From assembly GCF_907164555.1 (NCBI RefSeq), contig NZ_CAJQZC010000006.1, forward strand, positions 1-64,000: 64,000 nt of DNA. Reading direction: 5' to 3'. Below are positions 19,759 to 28,690 of this stretch, in pieces; position 1 is the stretch's first letter, and each line of letters opens with the position of its first letter. The stretch is from Paraburkholderia saeva. Its GTDB lineage: Bacteria; Pseudomonadota; Gammaproteobacteria; Burkholderiales; Burkholderiaceae. Both the position numbers and the translations under genes were made by a program. The notes beneath the pieces were generated by a model that worked only from the letters and a program-made list of their open reading frames with translations, was not told where the DNA came from and searched no databases.

Positions 19759-21426
19759 TCAGACCGCCAGCCGGAACTTCCCAACCATACCTTTCAGCGC
19801 CCTGGCCTGATCATCAAGCGACCTGGCAGCAGCAGTAGCCTGCTCGACCAGAGCAGCATTCTGCTGGGTCCCCGAATCCATCTGCGTCACAGCATCATTG
19901 ATCTCTTCAATGCCAGAACTCTGTTCAGCCGACGCAGCCGAAATCTCCCCCATGATGTCCGTCACGCGCTTCACGGCCTTCACCACTTCGTCCATCGTCT
20001 GGCCTGCATCCTGCGCAAGCGTCGACCCGTTCCCGACGCGCTCGACCGAAGCATTGATCAGCGTCTTGATCTCCTTCGCAGCCGCAGCGGAACGCCCCGC
20101 CAGATTCCGCACCTCGCCCGCAACAACCGAAAACCCACGCCCGTCCTCACCCGCCCGCGCCGCCTCGACCGCGGCGTTCAGCGCCAGAATGTTCGTCTGG
20201 AACGCAATGCCCTCGATCACGCCAATGATGTCGGCAATGCTGCGCGCGCTGTCGTTGATCGCATTCATCGTCGCAACGACGCGCCCCACCACCTCGCCAC
20301 CCTTCTCCGCAATTTCCGACGCGTTGTTCGCGAGCGCACTCGCCTGCTTCGCGTTGTCCGCGTTCTGACGAACCGTCGACGTCAACTGCTCCATGCTGCT
20401 CGCCGTGCGCTCCAGCGCCACAGCCTGCTGCTCGGTGCGACGCGACAGGTCGAGATTGCCCATCGAAATCTCACCCGACGCCGATGCGATCGCCTCAGCG
20501 CTCGCCGCAATGTCGGCCACCGTCGCCGACAACCCGGTCTGCATGTCGCGCAGCGCGGACAGCATGCTCGATGTGTCCTTGCGACCCAGCTCGATATGGT
20601 TCGACAGATCGCCCGCCGCAATGCGGCTCGCGATTTCCTTGGCATAAACCGGCTCGCCCCCGAGCTGGCGCGCAAGCCGCCGCACCACCCATTCGCTCAC
20701 GAAGAAAGCGAGCACCATCAGCGCAATCGTCATCACGGCCATCATCACGAACGACGAGCGGTAAATGAATGCAGATGCGTCGATGGTCGCCTTCGCCGCG
20801 GTGCCGCGCTGGGCCACGAGTTCGTCGACGCGCTTTTCGAGCTTGCCGGTCTCGACCAGTAGCGACACGTCCTGCGTGCCCACCTGCCAGTTCATCTGCG
20901 AAAGATCGAGCGGCTGCGCCTTCACGAGCGTCACGAACGCACGCAGGTTGCCGCTCCAGGTTGTCACGGCAGCGGCAAACTGCTTCTGCTGCTCAACCGC
21001 CGCGCTGTCAGACGGATCGACGTACTGCTGCAGCGTATTCAGTTCGGTGGTGAGCGACGCAAGACCCGTCTCGATGTCGTTGCCGAGTTCGTCGCGCTCC
21101 TTGCCGGTAGTCGCGGTCAGCAACATTTTTTGCGCGCGGCTTGCACGCAGCACGTAACCGCGCGCTTCCTCGGCGGCCCGGCTCGCGACGTGGCCCTGAT
21201 CGTAGATCGAACGCGTCGAGCCATTCAGACGGCTGATCTGCGCCAGCGAAAACACGCCGATCGCCATCGTGCCAACCAGCAACAGCGCAAACGCCAGCCG
21301 AAGCGTGGCTTTCACCGAAAGCCCGGAGAGACGGCCCGCGCGCCGGCCGCTGTTCGCCTTGAAACCTGCGCCCGACTTCGGATCTCCCTGCACGCCCGGT
21401 TGCTTGCCCAGCGAAATTGCTTTCAT
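19759..21426 (-). CDS. Methyl-accepting chemotaxis protein
   Basis: The 555-residue transmembrane receptor has a first helix at residues about 41-62, a periplasmic four-helix-bundle sensor of about 165 residues, a second helix (SFVMMAVMTIALMVLAFFVS), HAMP, and a cytoplasmic signalling domain. Its hairpin tip reads IIGVIEGIAFQTNILALNAA and ARAGEDGRGFSVVAGEVRNLA, the CheA/CheW contact. The C-terminus ends KGMVGKFRLAV with no NWETF-type CheR tether. A Gly/Lys-rich stretch of 40 residues precedes the first helix. The ATG at 21426 has a weak purine-rich site; an in-frame upstream start would add only basic residues. The ligand is unknown. Confidence 0.95.
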   Translation of the reverse strand: MKAISLGKQPGVQGDPKSGAGFKANSGRRAGRLSGLSVKATLRLAFALLLVGTMAIGVFSLAQISRLNGSTRSIYDQGHVASRAAEEARGYVLRASRAQKMLLTATTGKERDELGNDIETGLASLTTELNTLQQYVDPSDSAAVEQQKQFAAAVTTWSGNLRAFVTLVKAQPLDLSQMNWQVGTQDVSLLVETGKLEKRVDELVAQRGTAAKATIDASAFIYRSSFVMMAVMTIALMVLAFFVSEWVVRRLARQLGGEPVYAKEIASRIAAGDLSNHIELGRKDTSSMLSALRDMQTGLSATVADIAASAEAIASASGEISMGNLDLSRRTEQQAVALERTASSMEQLTSTVRQNADNAKQASALANNASEIAEKGGEVVGRVVATMNAINDSARSIADIIGVIEGIAFQTNILALNAAVEAARAGEDGRGFSVVAGEVRNLAGRSAAAAKEIKTLINASVERVGNGSTLAQDAGQTMDEVVKAVKRVTDIMGEISAASAEQSSGIEEINDAVTQMDSGTQQNAALVEQATAAARSLDDQARALKGMVGKFRLAV

Positions 21427-21858
21427 TCTTTCTTTCCCCCGCTTCCGAATCCTGGCTGCTGAAAAGGTCAGTTCCGGCATTCCTGCTTATCTATCCGGGT
21501 CTACGGCAACATCCGCTGCGATCTTTAACGTCGCTCGCGGCGCGCCGCCCCTCGCCGCGCCGCCTTTTGAGCCGCGCGTCTGCACAGGTTTATACACGGC
21601 CAATAAGTCCGCCGGAAGCATTTACCGAGGGAAAAGCCCACTATCCGGGACACTTTTGCACCGCTTTGGAGCGATTTTTCGCTTCACCACTGTCCGATTC
21701 GCGACAAAAGTTGGCCGGACAATTCTTACAAGCCAAACTACACTGTGCGGACTAACAGATAAAAACCGGCAAATAAATGCTGATGGCTGCGTCCTGATGT
21801 CGCGGCGCAATGCATCGCCGGCCGCACGACAATTTTTTTCAGCCCCTTTTCGATATTT
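21427..21858. other. Divergent intergenic region between chemoreceptor and MFS genes
   Basis: This 432-base gap holds the promoters of both divergent genes. On the minus strand, TAAAGATC at 21527-21520, then 12 bases, then GCCGTAGA at 21507-21500 loosely resembles a flagellar sigma-28 promoter (TAAAGTTT-N11-GCCGATAA), with five of eight -10 matches and one base too much spacing. Nothing coding or strongly repeated is seen. The part near the MFS start (about 21700-21850) is AT-richer than its surroundings. Confidence 0.35.
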
Positions 21859-23091
21859 ATGGAAACGAGCCTCGACAAACGCACCCTGGGCGCCGCGCCG
21901 CCCGCTGCCGCCAGCCCGCAGCGCACGGTTTACTCCGTGCTCGGCGCAATCAGCTTCACGCACATGCTCAACGACATGATCCAGTCGTTGATCCTCGCCA
22001 TCTACCCGATGCTGAAGGACAACTTCTCGCTGTCGTTCGGGCAGATCGGGCTTATCACGCTCGTCTACCAGATCACCGCTTCGCTGCTGCAGCCGCTTGT
22101 CGGCAGCTATACGGACAAGCATCCGAAGCCGTACTCGCTGCCGGTCGGCATGGGCTTCACGCTGTCGGGCCTGCTCCTGATGTCGGTCGCGCCGAACTTC
22201 GGCGTACTGCTGGTGGCGGCGGCGCTGGTCGGCTGCGGGTCGTCGGTGTTTCACCCGGAGTCGTCGCGGGTTGCGCGCATGGCTTCTGGCGGCAAACATG
22301 GCATGGCGCAGTCGCTGTTTCAGGTCGGCGGAAATGCCGGTTCGTCGCTCGGGCCGCTGCTCGCCGCGCTCATCGTGATTCCGCACGGACAGCGCAGCAT
22401 CGCGTGGTTCTCGGTGGCCGCGCTCGTCGCGATCGTCGTGCTGACGCAGATCGGCCGCTGGTACAAACACCATCCGGCCACGAAGAAGGCGCGCGGCGCG
22501 CAGGTTGGCCATCCGACGCTCTCGCGCAGCAAGGTGCTCGTCGCAATGGGCGTACTCGTGCTGCTCGTGTTCTCGAAGTACTTCTATCTCGCGAGTATCA
22601 ACAGCTATTTCACGTTCTACCTGATCGATCGCTTCCATCTGCCCATCCAGGCCGCGCAGATCCACCTGTTCGTGTTCCTCGCGGCTGTCGCTGCCGGCAC
22701 GATGATTGGCGGCCCGATCGGCGATCGCATCGGACGCAAGTACGTGATCTGGGTGTCGATTCTCGGCGTGACGCCGTTCACGCTGCTGCTGCCGTACGCA
22801 AACCTCTTCTGGACCGGCGTGCTGACCGTCGTGATCGGTGTGGTGCTTGCGTCGGCGTTCTCGGCGATCCTCGTGTATGCGCAGGAACTGATTCCAGGCA
22901 AGGTCGGCATGGTCGCGGGGCTCTTCTTCGGTCTCGCGTTCGGCCTCGGTGGCGTCGGCGCGGCCGTGCTCGGCCAACTGGCCGACGCGACGAGCATCGC
23001 GTACGTCTACAAGGTCTGCTCGTTCCTGCCGCTCATCGGCGTGCTGACGGTGTTCCTGCCCGACCTTGAACGCAGGAAGGTCAAGGCCTGA
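21859..23091 (+). CDS. MFS transporter, fosmidomycin-resistance (Fsr) type
   Basis: The 410-residue protein has 12 predicted helices. The opening AISFTHMLNDMIQSLILAIYP is the mark of the Fsr group, with DNFSLSFGQIGLI and GSSVFHPESSRVARMASGG further on. The E. coli relative exports fosmidomycin; the natural substrate is unknown. No strong ribosome site precedes the ATG. A clear terminator follows 34 bases after the stop. Confidence 0.9.
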   Translation: METSLDKRTLGAAPPAAASPQRTVYSVLGAISFTHMLNDMIQSLILAIYPMLKDNFSLSFGQIGLITLVYQITASLLQPLVGSYTDKHPKPYSLPVGMGFTLSGLLLMSVAPNFGVLLVAAALVGCGSSVFHPESSRVARMASGGKHGMAQSLFQVGGNAGSSLGPLLAALIVIPHGQRSIAWFSVAALVAIVVLTQIGRWYKHHPATKKARGAQVGHPTLSRSKVLVAMGVLVLLVFSKYFYLASINSYFTFYLIDRFHLPIQAAQIHLFVFLAAVAAGTMIGGPIGDRIGRKYVIWVSILGVTPFTLLLPYANLFWTGVLTVVIGVVLASAFSAILVYAQELIPGKVGMVAGLFFGLAFGLGGVGAAVLGQLADATSIAYVYKVCSFLPLIGVLTVFLPDLERRKVKA

Positions 23092-23124
23092 GCGCATTGC
23101 GCCCGATTCGCCTGCTGTCTTCCG

Positions 23125-23155
23125 GGGCGCCGCATCTGCGGCGCCCTTTTCTTTT
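23125..23155 (+). terminator. Rho-independent terminator after the Fsr-like gene
   Basis: GGGCGCCGCA and TGCGGCGCCC form a perfect 10-bp stem with a 2-base core loop, followed by TTTTCTTTT. It separates the MFS gene from prpE. Confidence 0.85.
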
Positions 23156-23350
23156 GCGGACCGCCGGTCGCACCCGCAGTCGCGGCACAAGATGCAGGCA
23201 AGTCATGGTGAACCCGCGTTGTTCGACGGTGCTACGCTGCTCTATGCTGTGCGCACGCACTGCCCGCGAGCCACCCGCGTGGCCGGAACGCGCGGGCACG
23301 TGCAGGCCGGTCGCTGTCCCGCTCAACGATTCACAGAAGGATCGCCGCAG

Positions 23351-25252
23351 ATGAGCCGTTATCGCGATTTCCACCGCCGCTCGATCGATGACCCGGAAAC
23401 GTTCTGGGGCACCGAAGCGCAACGCATTCACTGGGAGACGCCGTTCGACAGCGTGCTGGACCGCTCGAATCCGCCGTTCGCGCGGTGGTTCACCGGCGGC
23501 CGCACGAACCTGTGCCATAACGCGGTGGACCGGCATCTCGTCGCGCGCGCGCAGCAGAACGCGCTCGTCTACGTTTCGACCGAAACCGGCATCGAACGCC
23601 GCTATACGTATGCCGAACTGCACGCCGAAATCAATCGCATGGCGGCCGTCATGCGCTCACTCGGTGTGAAACGCGGCGACCGCGTACTGCTCTATCTCCC
23701 AATGATTCCGGAAGCCGTGTTCGCGATGCTCGCGTGCGCGCGGCTCGGTGCGATTCACTCGGTGGTGTTCGGCGGCTTCGCGGCGCCCAACCTCGCGGCC
23801 CGCATCGACGACGCCAAACCCGCCCTGATCGTCACCGCCGATGCCGGCGCGCGTGGCGGCAAGGTGATCGATTACACGCCGCTCGTCGACGAGGCGCTGG
23901 CGCGGGCGCAGCACAAGCCGCCGCACGTACTGCTGATCGACCGGCAACTCGCGCCGGAACGCCTCAACGCGAGCTACCTCGTCGCCTACGAACCGCTGCG
24001 CGAGCAGTTTTTCGACGCGCATGTGCCGTGCGAATGGCTCGAATCGAGCGAGCCCTCCTACGTGCTCTACACATCGGGCACGACCGGCCGGCCGAAAGGC
24101 GTGCAGCGCGACGTCGGCGGCTATGCGGTGGCGCTCGCGGCGTCGATGGAATACATCTTCGAAGGCCGCGCGGGCGACACGATGTTCACTGCGTCGGACA
24201 TCGGCTGGGTGGTCGGACACAGCTACATCATCTATGCACCGCTGATCGCGGGACTCACGACGGTCATGTACGAAGGCACGCCGATCCGCCCTGACGGAGG
24301 CATCTGGTGGCGCCTCGTCGAGCAGTACCGGATCAACCTGATGTTCACCGCGCCGACCGCGCTGCGCGTGCTGAAGAAGCAGGATCCGAAGTTCATGAAG
24401 CGCGCTGACCTGTCGAGCCTGCGCACGCTGTTTCTCGCTGGCGAGCCGCTCGATGAGCCGACCGCTTCATGGATCACCGACGCGCTCGGCAAACCCGTCG
24501 TCGACAACTACTGGCAGACCGAAACCGGCTGGCCGATTCTCGCGATCCAGCGCGGTGTCGAAGCGTTGCCGCCGAAGCTCGGATCACCGGGCGTGCCGGC
24601 ATATGGCTACAACCTGTCGGTGCGCAACGAATTCACGGGCGAGCCGTGCACGCCCGGCGAAAAGGGCGTGATCACGCTCGGCTATCCGCTGCCGCCAGGC
24701 TGCATGACGACCGTCTGGGGCGACGACCAACGCTTCGTGGACACCTACTGGTCGAGTGTGCCGGGCCAGCAGCTCTATTCGACGTTCGACTGGGGCGTCC
24801 AGGACGACGACGGTTACGTGACGATCCTCGGCCGCACGGACGACGTGATCAACGTTGCCGGACATCGGCTGGGCACGCGCGAAATCGAGGAAGCGTTGGC
24901 GGGTCACGCGGCGGTCGCGGAGGTGGCGGTCGTCGGCGTCGCGGACAAGCTGAAGGGACAGGTGGCGCTGGCGTTCGTCGTGCTGCGCGAGCCGGACCGT
25001 TACGCGGACCCCGCGTCCCGCACTGCGCTGGAAACCGGTCTGGCGCTCACCGTCGACCGGCATCTCGGCGCAATCGCGCGGCCGGCGCGCGTCCATGTGG
25101 TGACGATGCTGCCGAAGACGCGCTCCGGCAAGCTGCTGCGCCGCGCGATTGCCGCGCTGGCCGAAGGCCGCGATCCGGGCGACCTCCCGACGATCGAAGA
25201 TCCGGCCGCGCTCGCGCAGATTCGCGCAGCGCTGGATGGGGTGGTGGGCTGA
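23351..25252 (+). CDS. prpE: Propionate-CoA ligase
   Basis: The 633-residue acyl-CoA synthetase matches PrpE rather than Acs. It opens YRDFHRRSIDDPETFWG and then has PPFARWFTGGRTNLCHNAVDRH. The AMP-binding signature is YTSGTTGRPKG, followed by EPLDEPTASWI and NYWQTETGWPI. The C-terminal lid has the predicted acetylatable lysine in PKTRSGKLLRR. It activates propionate with ATP and CoA in the cytosol. No other prp methylcitrate-cycle genes are near. AAGGA lies 9 bases before ATG 23351. The gene is convergent with the nucleosidase gene. Confidence 0.9.
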   Translation: MSRYRDFHRRSIDDPETFWGTEAQRIHWETPFDSVLDRSNPPFARWFTGGRTNLCHNAVDRHLVARAQQNALVYVSTETGIERRYTYAELHAEINRMAAVMRSLGVKRGDRVLLYLPMIPEAVFAMLACARLGAIHSVVFGGFAAPNLAARIDDAKPALIVTADAGARGGKVIDYTPLVDEALARAQHKPPHVLLIDRQLAPERLNASYLVAYEPLREQFFDAHVPCEWLESSEPSYVLYTSGTTGRPKGVQRDVGGYAVALAASMEYIFEGRAGDTMFTASDIGWVVGHSYIIYAPLIAGLTTVMYEGTPIRPDGGIWWRLVEQYRINLMFTAPTALRVLKKQDPKFMKRADLSSLRTLFLAGEPLDEPTASWITDALGKPVVDNYWQTETGWPILAIQRGVEALPPKLGSPGVPAYGYNLSVRNEFTGEPCTPGEKGVITLGYPLPPGCMTTVWGDDQRFVDTYWSSVPGQQLYSTFDWGVQDDDGYVTILGRTDDVINVAGHRLGTREIEEALAGHAAVAEVAVVGVADKLKGQVALAFVVLREPDRYADPASRTALETGLALTVDRHLGAIARPARVHVVTMLPKTRSGKLLRRAIAALAEGRDPGDLPTIEDPAALAQIRAALDGVVG

Positions 25253-25292
25253 CGCTGCGGCTCGAAGCGGCGGTAAAGGCCGACGCCGCCGC

Positions 25293-26081
25293 TCACGCCC
25301 GCGCGTGAAAGAAGCGCGTGAGAATGCCGGTTGAATACGCGCCGGCAATCTCCACGAGGAACGTGGCAAACGAAGCCGGCGCGTGCGCATCAGCCGTATC
25401 CGAGATGGTGCGCACGATCGCGCACGGCACACCGTACTCGAAGCACACCTGCGCGATCGCCGCGCCTTCCATCTCGACGGCGAGCGCGTCCGGCAATGCG
25501 TCACGTAGCGCCTGAACCGCCGCAGCGCTCGCGACAAACTGGTCGCCACTGACAATCAGCCCGCGATGAACGCGCGGCCCGAGCGTAGCGAAGCGCGTTG
25601 CCAGCGCGCTGCCCTCTTCCGCGACGAACCGCTCGCAGGCCGCGTTGAGTTGCGCCGACAGCGTGCTGTCCGCGGTAAAGCGTGAAATGCCCAGCAACGG
25701 CACTTCGAAGCGCGGAAAAAGCGGCGACGCGTCGAGATCGTGCTGCATCAGCGTATCGGCGATCACGATGTCGCCAATCCGCACGTCTTTCCCAACACCG
25801 CCCGCGACACCCGCAAACACGACTGCTTCGACGTCGAATACGTGAATCAGCGCGCTGACCGTGGCTGCAGCCGCCACCTTGCCGACCCGCGCCAGCGTCA
25901 CAACGCAGGGCGTGCCCTGCACCGTTCCGACGTAATAGTCGCGCTGGCCGTGCGTGACGGTACGCACGCCGGATTCAGCACGCATCGCACCCAGCAGATC
26001 GCCGAGTTCCTGCGGCAGCGCCGCCAGCACCCCGAGCGGACGGCGCGCGGCTTCCCGATCGGGCGCCGACGTCGTGCTCAT
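25293..26081 (-). CDS. mtnN: 5'-methylthioadenosine/S-adenosylhomocysteine nucleosidase family protein
   Basis: The 262-residue PNP/UDP-phosphorylase-fold protein has the opening GVLAALPQEL, the phosphate-site loop GVAGGVGKDVRIGD, the substrate block VEMEGAAIAQVC and the catalytic SDTAD. MTA/SAH nucleosidases cleave the glycosidic bond and recycle adenine and methylthioribose or S-ribosylhomocysteine. The start overlaps the uvrD stop as ATGA, so it is probably translated with uvrD. A broader nucleosidase role cannot be excluded. Confidence 0.82.
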   Translation of the reverse strand: MSTTSAPDREAARRPLGVLAALPQELGDLLGAMRAESGVRTVTHGQRDYYVGTVQGTPCVVTLARVGKVAAAATVSALIHVFDVEAVVFAGVAGGVGKDVRIGDIVIADTLMQHDLDASPLFPRFEVPLLGISRFTADSTLSAQLNAACERFVAEEGSALATRFATLGPRVHRGLIVSGDQFVASAAAVQALRDALPDALAVEMEGAAIAQVCFEYGVPCAIVRTISDTADAHAPASFATFLVEIAGAYSTGILTRFFHARA

Positions 26082-28441
26082 TCCACCGCCTGCAGTTTGG
26101 CGACGGCAAGCGCGAGCCACTTCTCACCGTGCCGCTTGAACTTGACCTGCGCCTTCGCATCCGCGCCGCCGCCTTCGAGCGCCGTGATCGTGCCTTCGCC
26201 GAACTTCGTATGGAACACCTGCTGACCGACGCGAAAGCCCGTTTCCGCAGCCCGCTGCTCGTTGGCAAACGCCGGCAGCGGCGCCGAAGTCGACGACGCA
26301 GGACCCGTATAACCCTGCTGGCGGTCTGGACGCGCAAACCAGTCGCGTCCATAACCGGCGTTGTCCGAGCGGCCACCCCAGCGCGCGCCCGCTTCGACTT
26401 TCGGGGTGAGCCATTTCAGCGTTTCCTGCGGCAATTCGTCGAAGAAACGCGAGCGGATGTTGTAACGCGTCTGGCCGTGCAGCATCCGGCTTTGCGCGAA
26501 CGACAGATACAGCCGTTCCTTCGCACGCGTGATCGCGACATACGCGAGACGGCGTTCTTCCTCGAGACCGTCCGATTCCATCGCGCTGTTTTCGTGCGGG
26601 AACAGGCCTTCTTCGAGACCGGTGATGAACACCGCCGTGAATTCGAGGCCCTTCGCCGCGTGCACGGTCATCAGCTGCACGGCTTCCTGGCCGGCTTGCG
26701 CCTGGTTGTCGCCCGCTTCGAGCGACGCGTGCGACAGGAAGCCGGCGAGCGGCGTCATCGTGTCGGGGTTTTGCGCCGGGTCGGTCGGCGCGGCGGCGTC
26801 GAGCACGACCGTGTTGGGGTCGTCAGTCGCGGTAACGAGTTCGGGCGCGGTCGTTGCACCCGGGCGCAGCGGAATCGAGCGGGCCGGGGTGTCGAGGCCG
26901 TAGCCCTCTTCGCTGACAAAGGCGGCCGCCGCGTTGACCAGTTCCTGCAGGTTCTCCAGCCGGTCCTGGCCTTCCCGCTCGTTCTGGTAGAAGTCGGAAA
27001 GGCCACTCGTGCGCACGACGTATTCAACCGTTTCTGGCAGACTCATCTGCTGAGTTTCCGCGCGCATCCTCGCGATCAGCGTTGCAAACGTGCCGAGGCT
27101 CGACCCCGCCTTGCCGGTCACATATGGAATCGCCGCTGCCATCGAAACGTTATAGAGACGCGCGGCATCGGCCAGCTGTTCGATCGAACGCGCGCCAATG
27201 CCACGCGTCGGGAAATTGACGACGCGCGCGAACGCGGTGTCGTCGTTCGGATTGTCGATCAGGCGCAGATACGCGAGCGCGTGCTTCACTTCCTGACGCT
27301 CGAAAAAGCGCAAGCCACCATACACGCGATACGGAATGCCGACATTCACGAGCGTATGTTCGATCGTGCGCGACTGCGCGTTACTGCGATACAGCACCGC
27401 GATTTCACTGCGGGACGTGCCGGTATTGATGAGCGCCCTGATTTCCTCGACGATCCAGCCGGCCTCCTGCGTGTCGGTTGCGGCTTCGTACACGCGCACC
27501 GGTTCGCCGTGACCCGCGTCCGTGCGCAGATTCTTGCCGAGACGGCGTGAATTGTTCGCGATCAACTGGTTCGCGGCATCGAGAATGTGACCGTGCGAAC
27601 GGTAGTTCTGCTCCAGCTTGATCAGATGCCGTACGTTGAATTCCTGCTCGAAATCGCGCATGTTGCCGACATTCGCGCCGCGAAATGCATAGATCGACTG
27701 GTCGTCGTCGCCAACCGCGAAAATTGAATTCGTCTGGCCCGCGAGCAGCTTGAGCCACGCGTACTGAAGCTTGTTCGTGTCCTGAAACTCGTCGACGAGA
27801 ATGTGCCGGAAACGCGCCTGATAGTGCGCGCGCAGCGGCGGATTGTGCGCGAGCAGCTCGAAACAGCGCAGCAGCAATTCCGGAAAATCGACCACGCCTT
27901 CGCGCTGGCACTGCTGGTCGTACGCTTCGTAAAGTTCGACGAACTTGCGGTTGAAATTGTCCGTTGCGTCGACGTCTTTCGGGCGCAGGCCCTGCTCTTT
28001 CGCGTTGTTGATGAAGTACTGCAGGTTCTTCGCCGGATATTTCTCGTCGTCGATGTTAAGACCCTTCATCAGACGCTTGATGGCGGAAAGCTGATCCGCC
28101 GTATCGAGAATCTGGAACGTGGCCGGCAGCGCCGCGTCGCGATGATGCGCGCGCAGCATGCGGTTGCACAGGCCGTGGAAGGTGCCGATCCACATGCCGC
28201 GTGTGTCGATCGGCAGGAGCGCCTGCAGACGCGACATCATTTCGCGGGCAGCCTTGTTCGTGAACGTGACGGCGAGCACCGTGGCGGGCGAAGCAAAGCC
28301 GTTCTGGATCAGCCACGCGATCCGCGTGATCAGCACGCGCGTCTTGCCGCTGCCGGCGCCAGCCAGAATGAGTGCCGGTTCGTTCGGCAACGTGACGGCG
28401 GCGTGTTGTTCGGGGTTCAGATTCGCTAGCAGATCGGGCAT
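26078..28441 (-). CDS. uvrD: ATP-dependent DNA helicase UvrD/PcrA (superfamily 1)
   Basis: This is a 787-residue 3'-5' helicase for nucleotide excision and mismatch repair. Motif I is AGAGSGKT near residue 30, Ia [58 protein letters not shown] and [14 protein letters not shown]. The C-terminus has a Tudor-like piece ([14 protein letters not shown]), as in PcrA. An insertion of about 40 residues rich in Pro/Ala/Thr ([18 protein letters not shown]) lies before motif V. The ATG at 28441 gives [12 protein letters not shown], the family start; ATG 28474 would add 11 residues. Confidence 0.95.
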   Translation of the reverse strand: MPDLLANLNPEQHAAVTLPNEPALILAGAGSGKTRVLITRIAWLIQNGFASPATVLAVTFTNKAAREMMSRLQALLPIDTRGMWIGTFHGLCNRMLRAHHRDAALPATFQILDTADQLSAIKRLMKGLNIDDEKYPAKNLQYFINNAKEQGLRPKDVDATDNFNRKFVELYEAYDQQCQREGVVDFPELLLRCFELLAHNPPLRAHYQARFRHILVDEFQDTNKLQYAWLKLLAGQTNSIFAVGDDDQSIYAFRGANVGNMRDFEQEFNVRHLIKLEQNYRSHGHILDAANQLIANNSRRLGKNLRTDAGHGEPVRVYEAATDTQEAGWIVEEIRALINTGTSRSEIAVLYRSNAQSRTIEHTLVNVGIPYRVYGGLRFFERQEVKHALAYLRLIDNPNDDTAFARVVNFPTRGIGARSIEQLADAARLYNVSMAAAIPYVTGKAGSSLGTFATLIARMRAETQQMSLPETVEYVVRTSGLSDFYQNEREGQDRLENLQELVNAAAAFVSEEGYGLDTPARSIPLRPGATTAPELVTATDDPNTVVLDAAAPTDPAQNPDTMTPLAGFLSHASLEAGDNQAQAGQEAVQLMTVHAAKGLEFTAVFITGLEEGLFPHENSAMESDGLEEERRLAYVAITRAKERLYLSFAQSRMLHGQTRYNIRSRFFDELPQETLKWLTPKVEAGARWGGRSDNAGYGRDWFARPDRQQGYTGPASSTSAPLPAFANEQRAAETGFRVGQQVFHTKFGEGTITALEGGGADAKAQVKFKRHGEKWLALAVAKLQAVE

Positions 28442-28492
28442 GTGAGATGGGTAGACGGCGGGGTGAAGCAACATTGGGGCAGGTCGTCGGAC

Positions 28493-28498
28493 ATTATA
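28493..28498 (-). promoter_or_regulatory. Predicted -10 box for uvrD-mtnN
   Basis: TATAAT on the minus strand lies about 52 bases upstream of the uvrD ATG. No good -35 is seen. It faces the valS -10 in the same 249-base gap. Confidence 0.45.
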
Positions 28499-28636
28499 AG
28501 TCCCGGCGCCCTTCATGCCCTGGCGAGCCTTCCGGACTGGCCAGGCGGCCAGGACTTCAGTACGTTGTTTCGGGCTCTTGCCCTGTCCGGATGGCCAGTT
28601 CAGGCGTGCCCGCGCGTTCCCGGCCGCGCGAGCCTT

Positions 28637-28642
28637 TATAAT
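28637..28642 (+). promoter_or_regulatory. Predicted -10 box for valS
   Basis: TATAAT lies 48 bases before the valS ATG, in the gap shared with the divergent uvrD gene. The -35 region is GC-rich and weak. Confidence 0.45.
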
Positions 28643-28690
28643 TGGGCATTCCCCGCTTCTTTTCACGCATTTTTCGGCAGACTTCCAATA

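Noticed and set aside
21500..21527. Firm sigma-28 promoter for the chemoreceptor gene
   Set aside because: Only five of eight -10 bases match and the spacing is one base too long, so it is mentioned only as a weak candidate.
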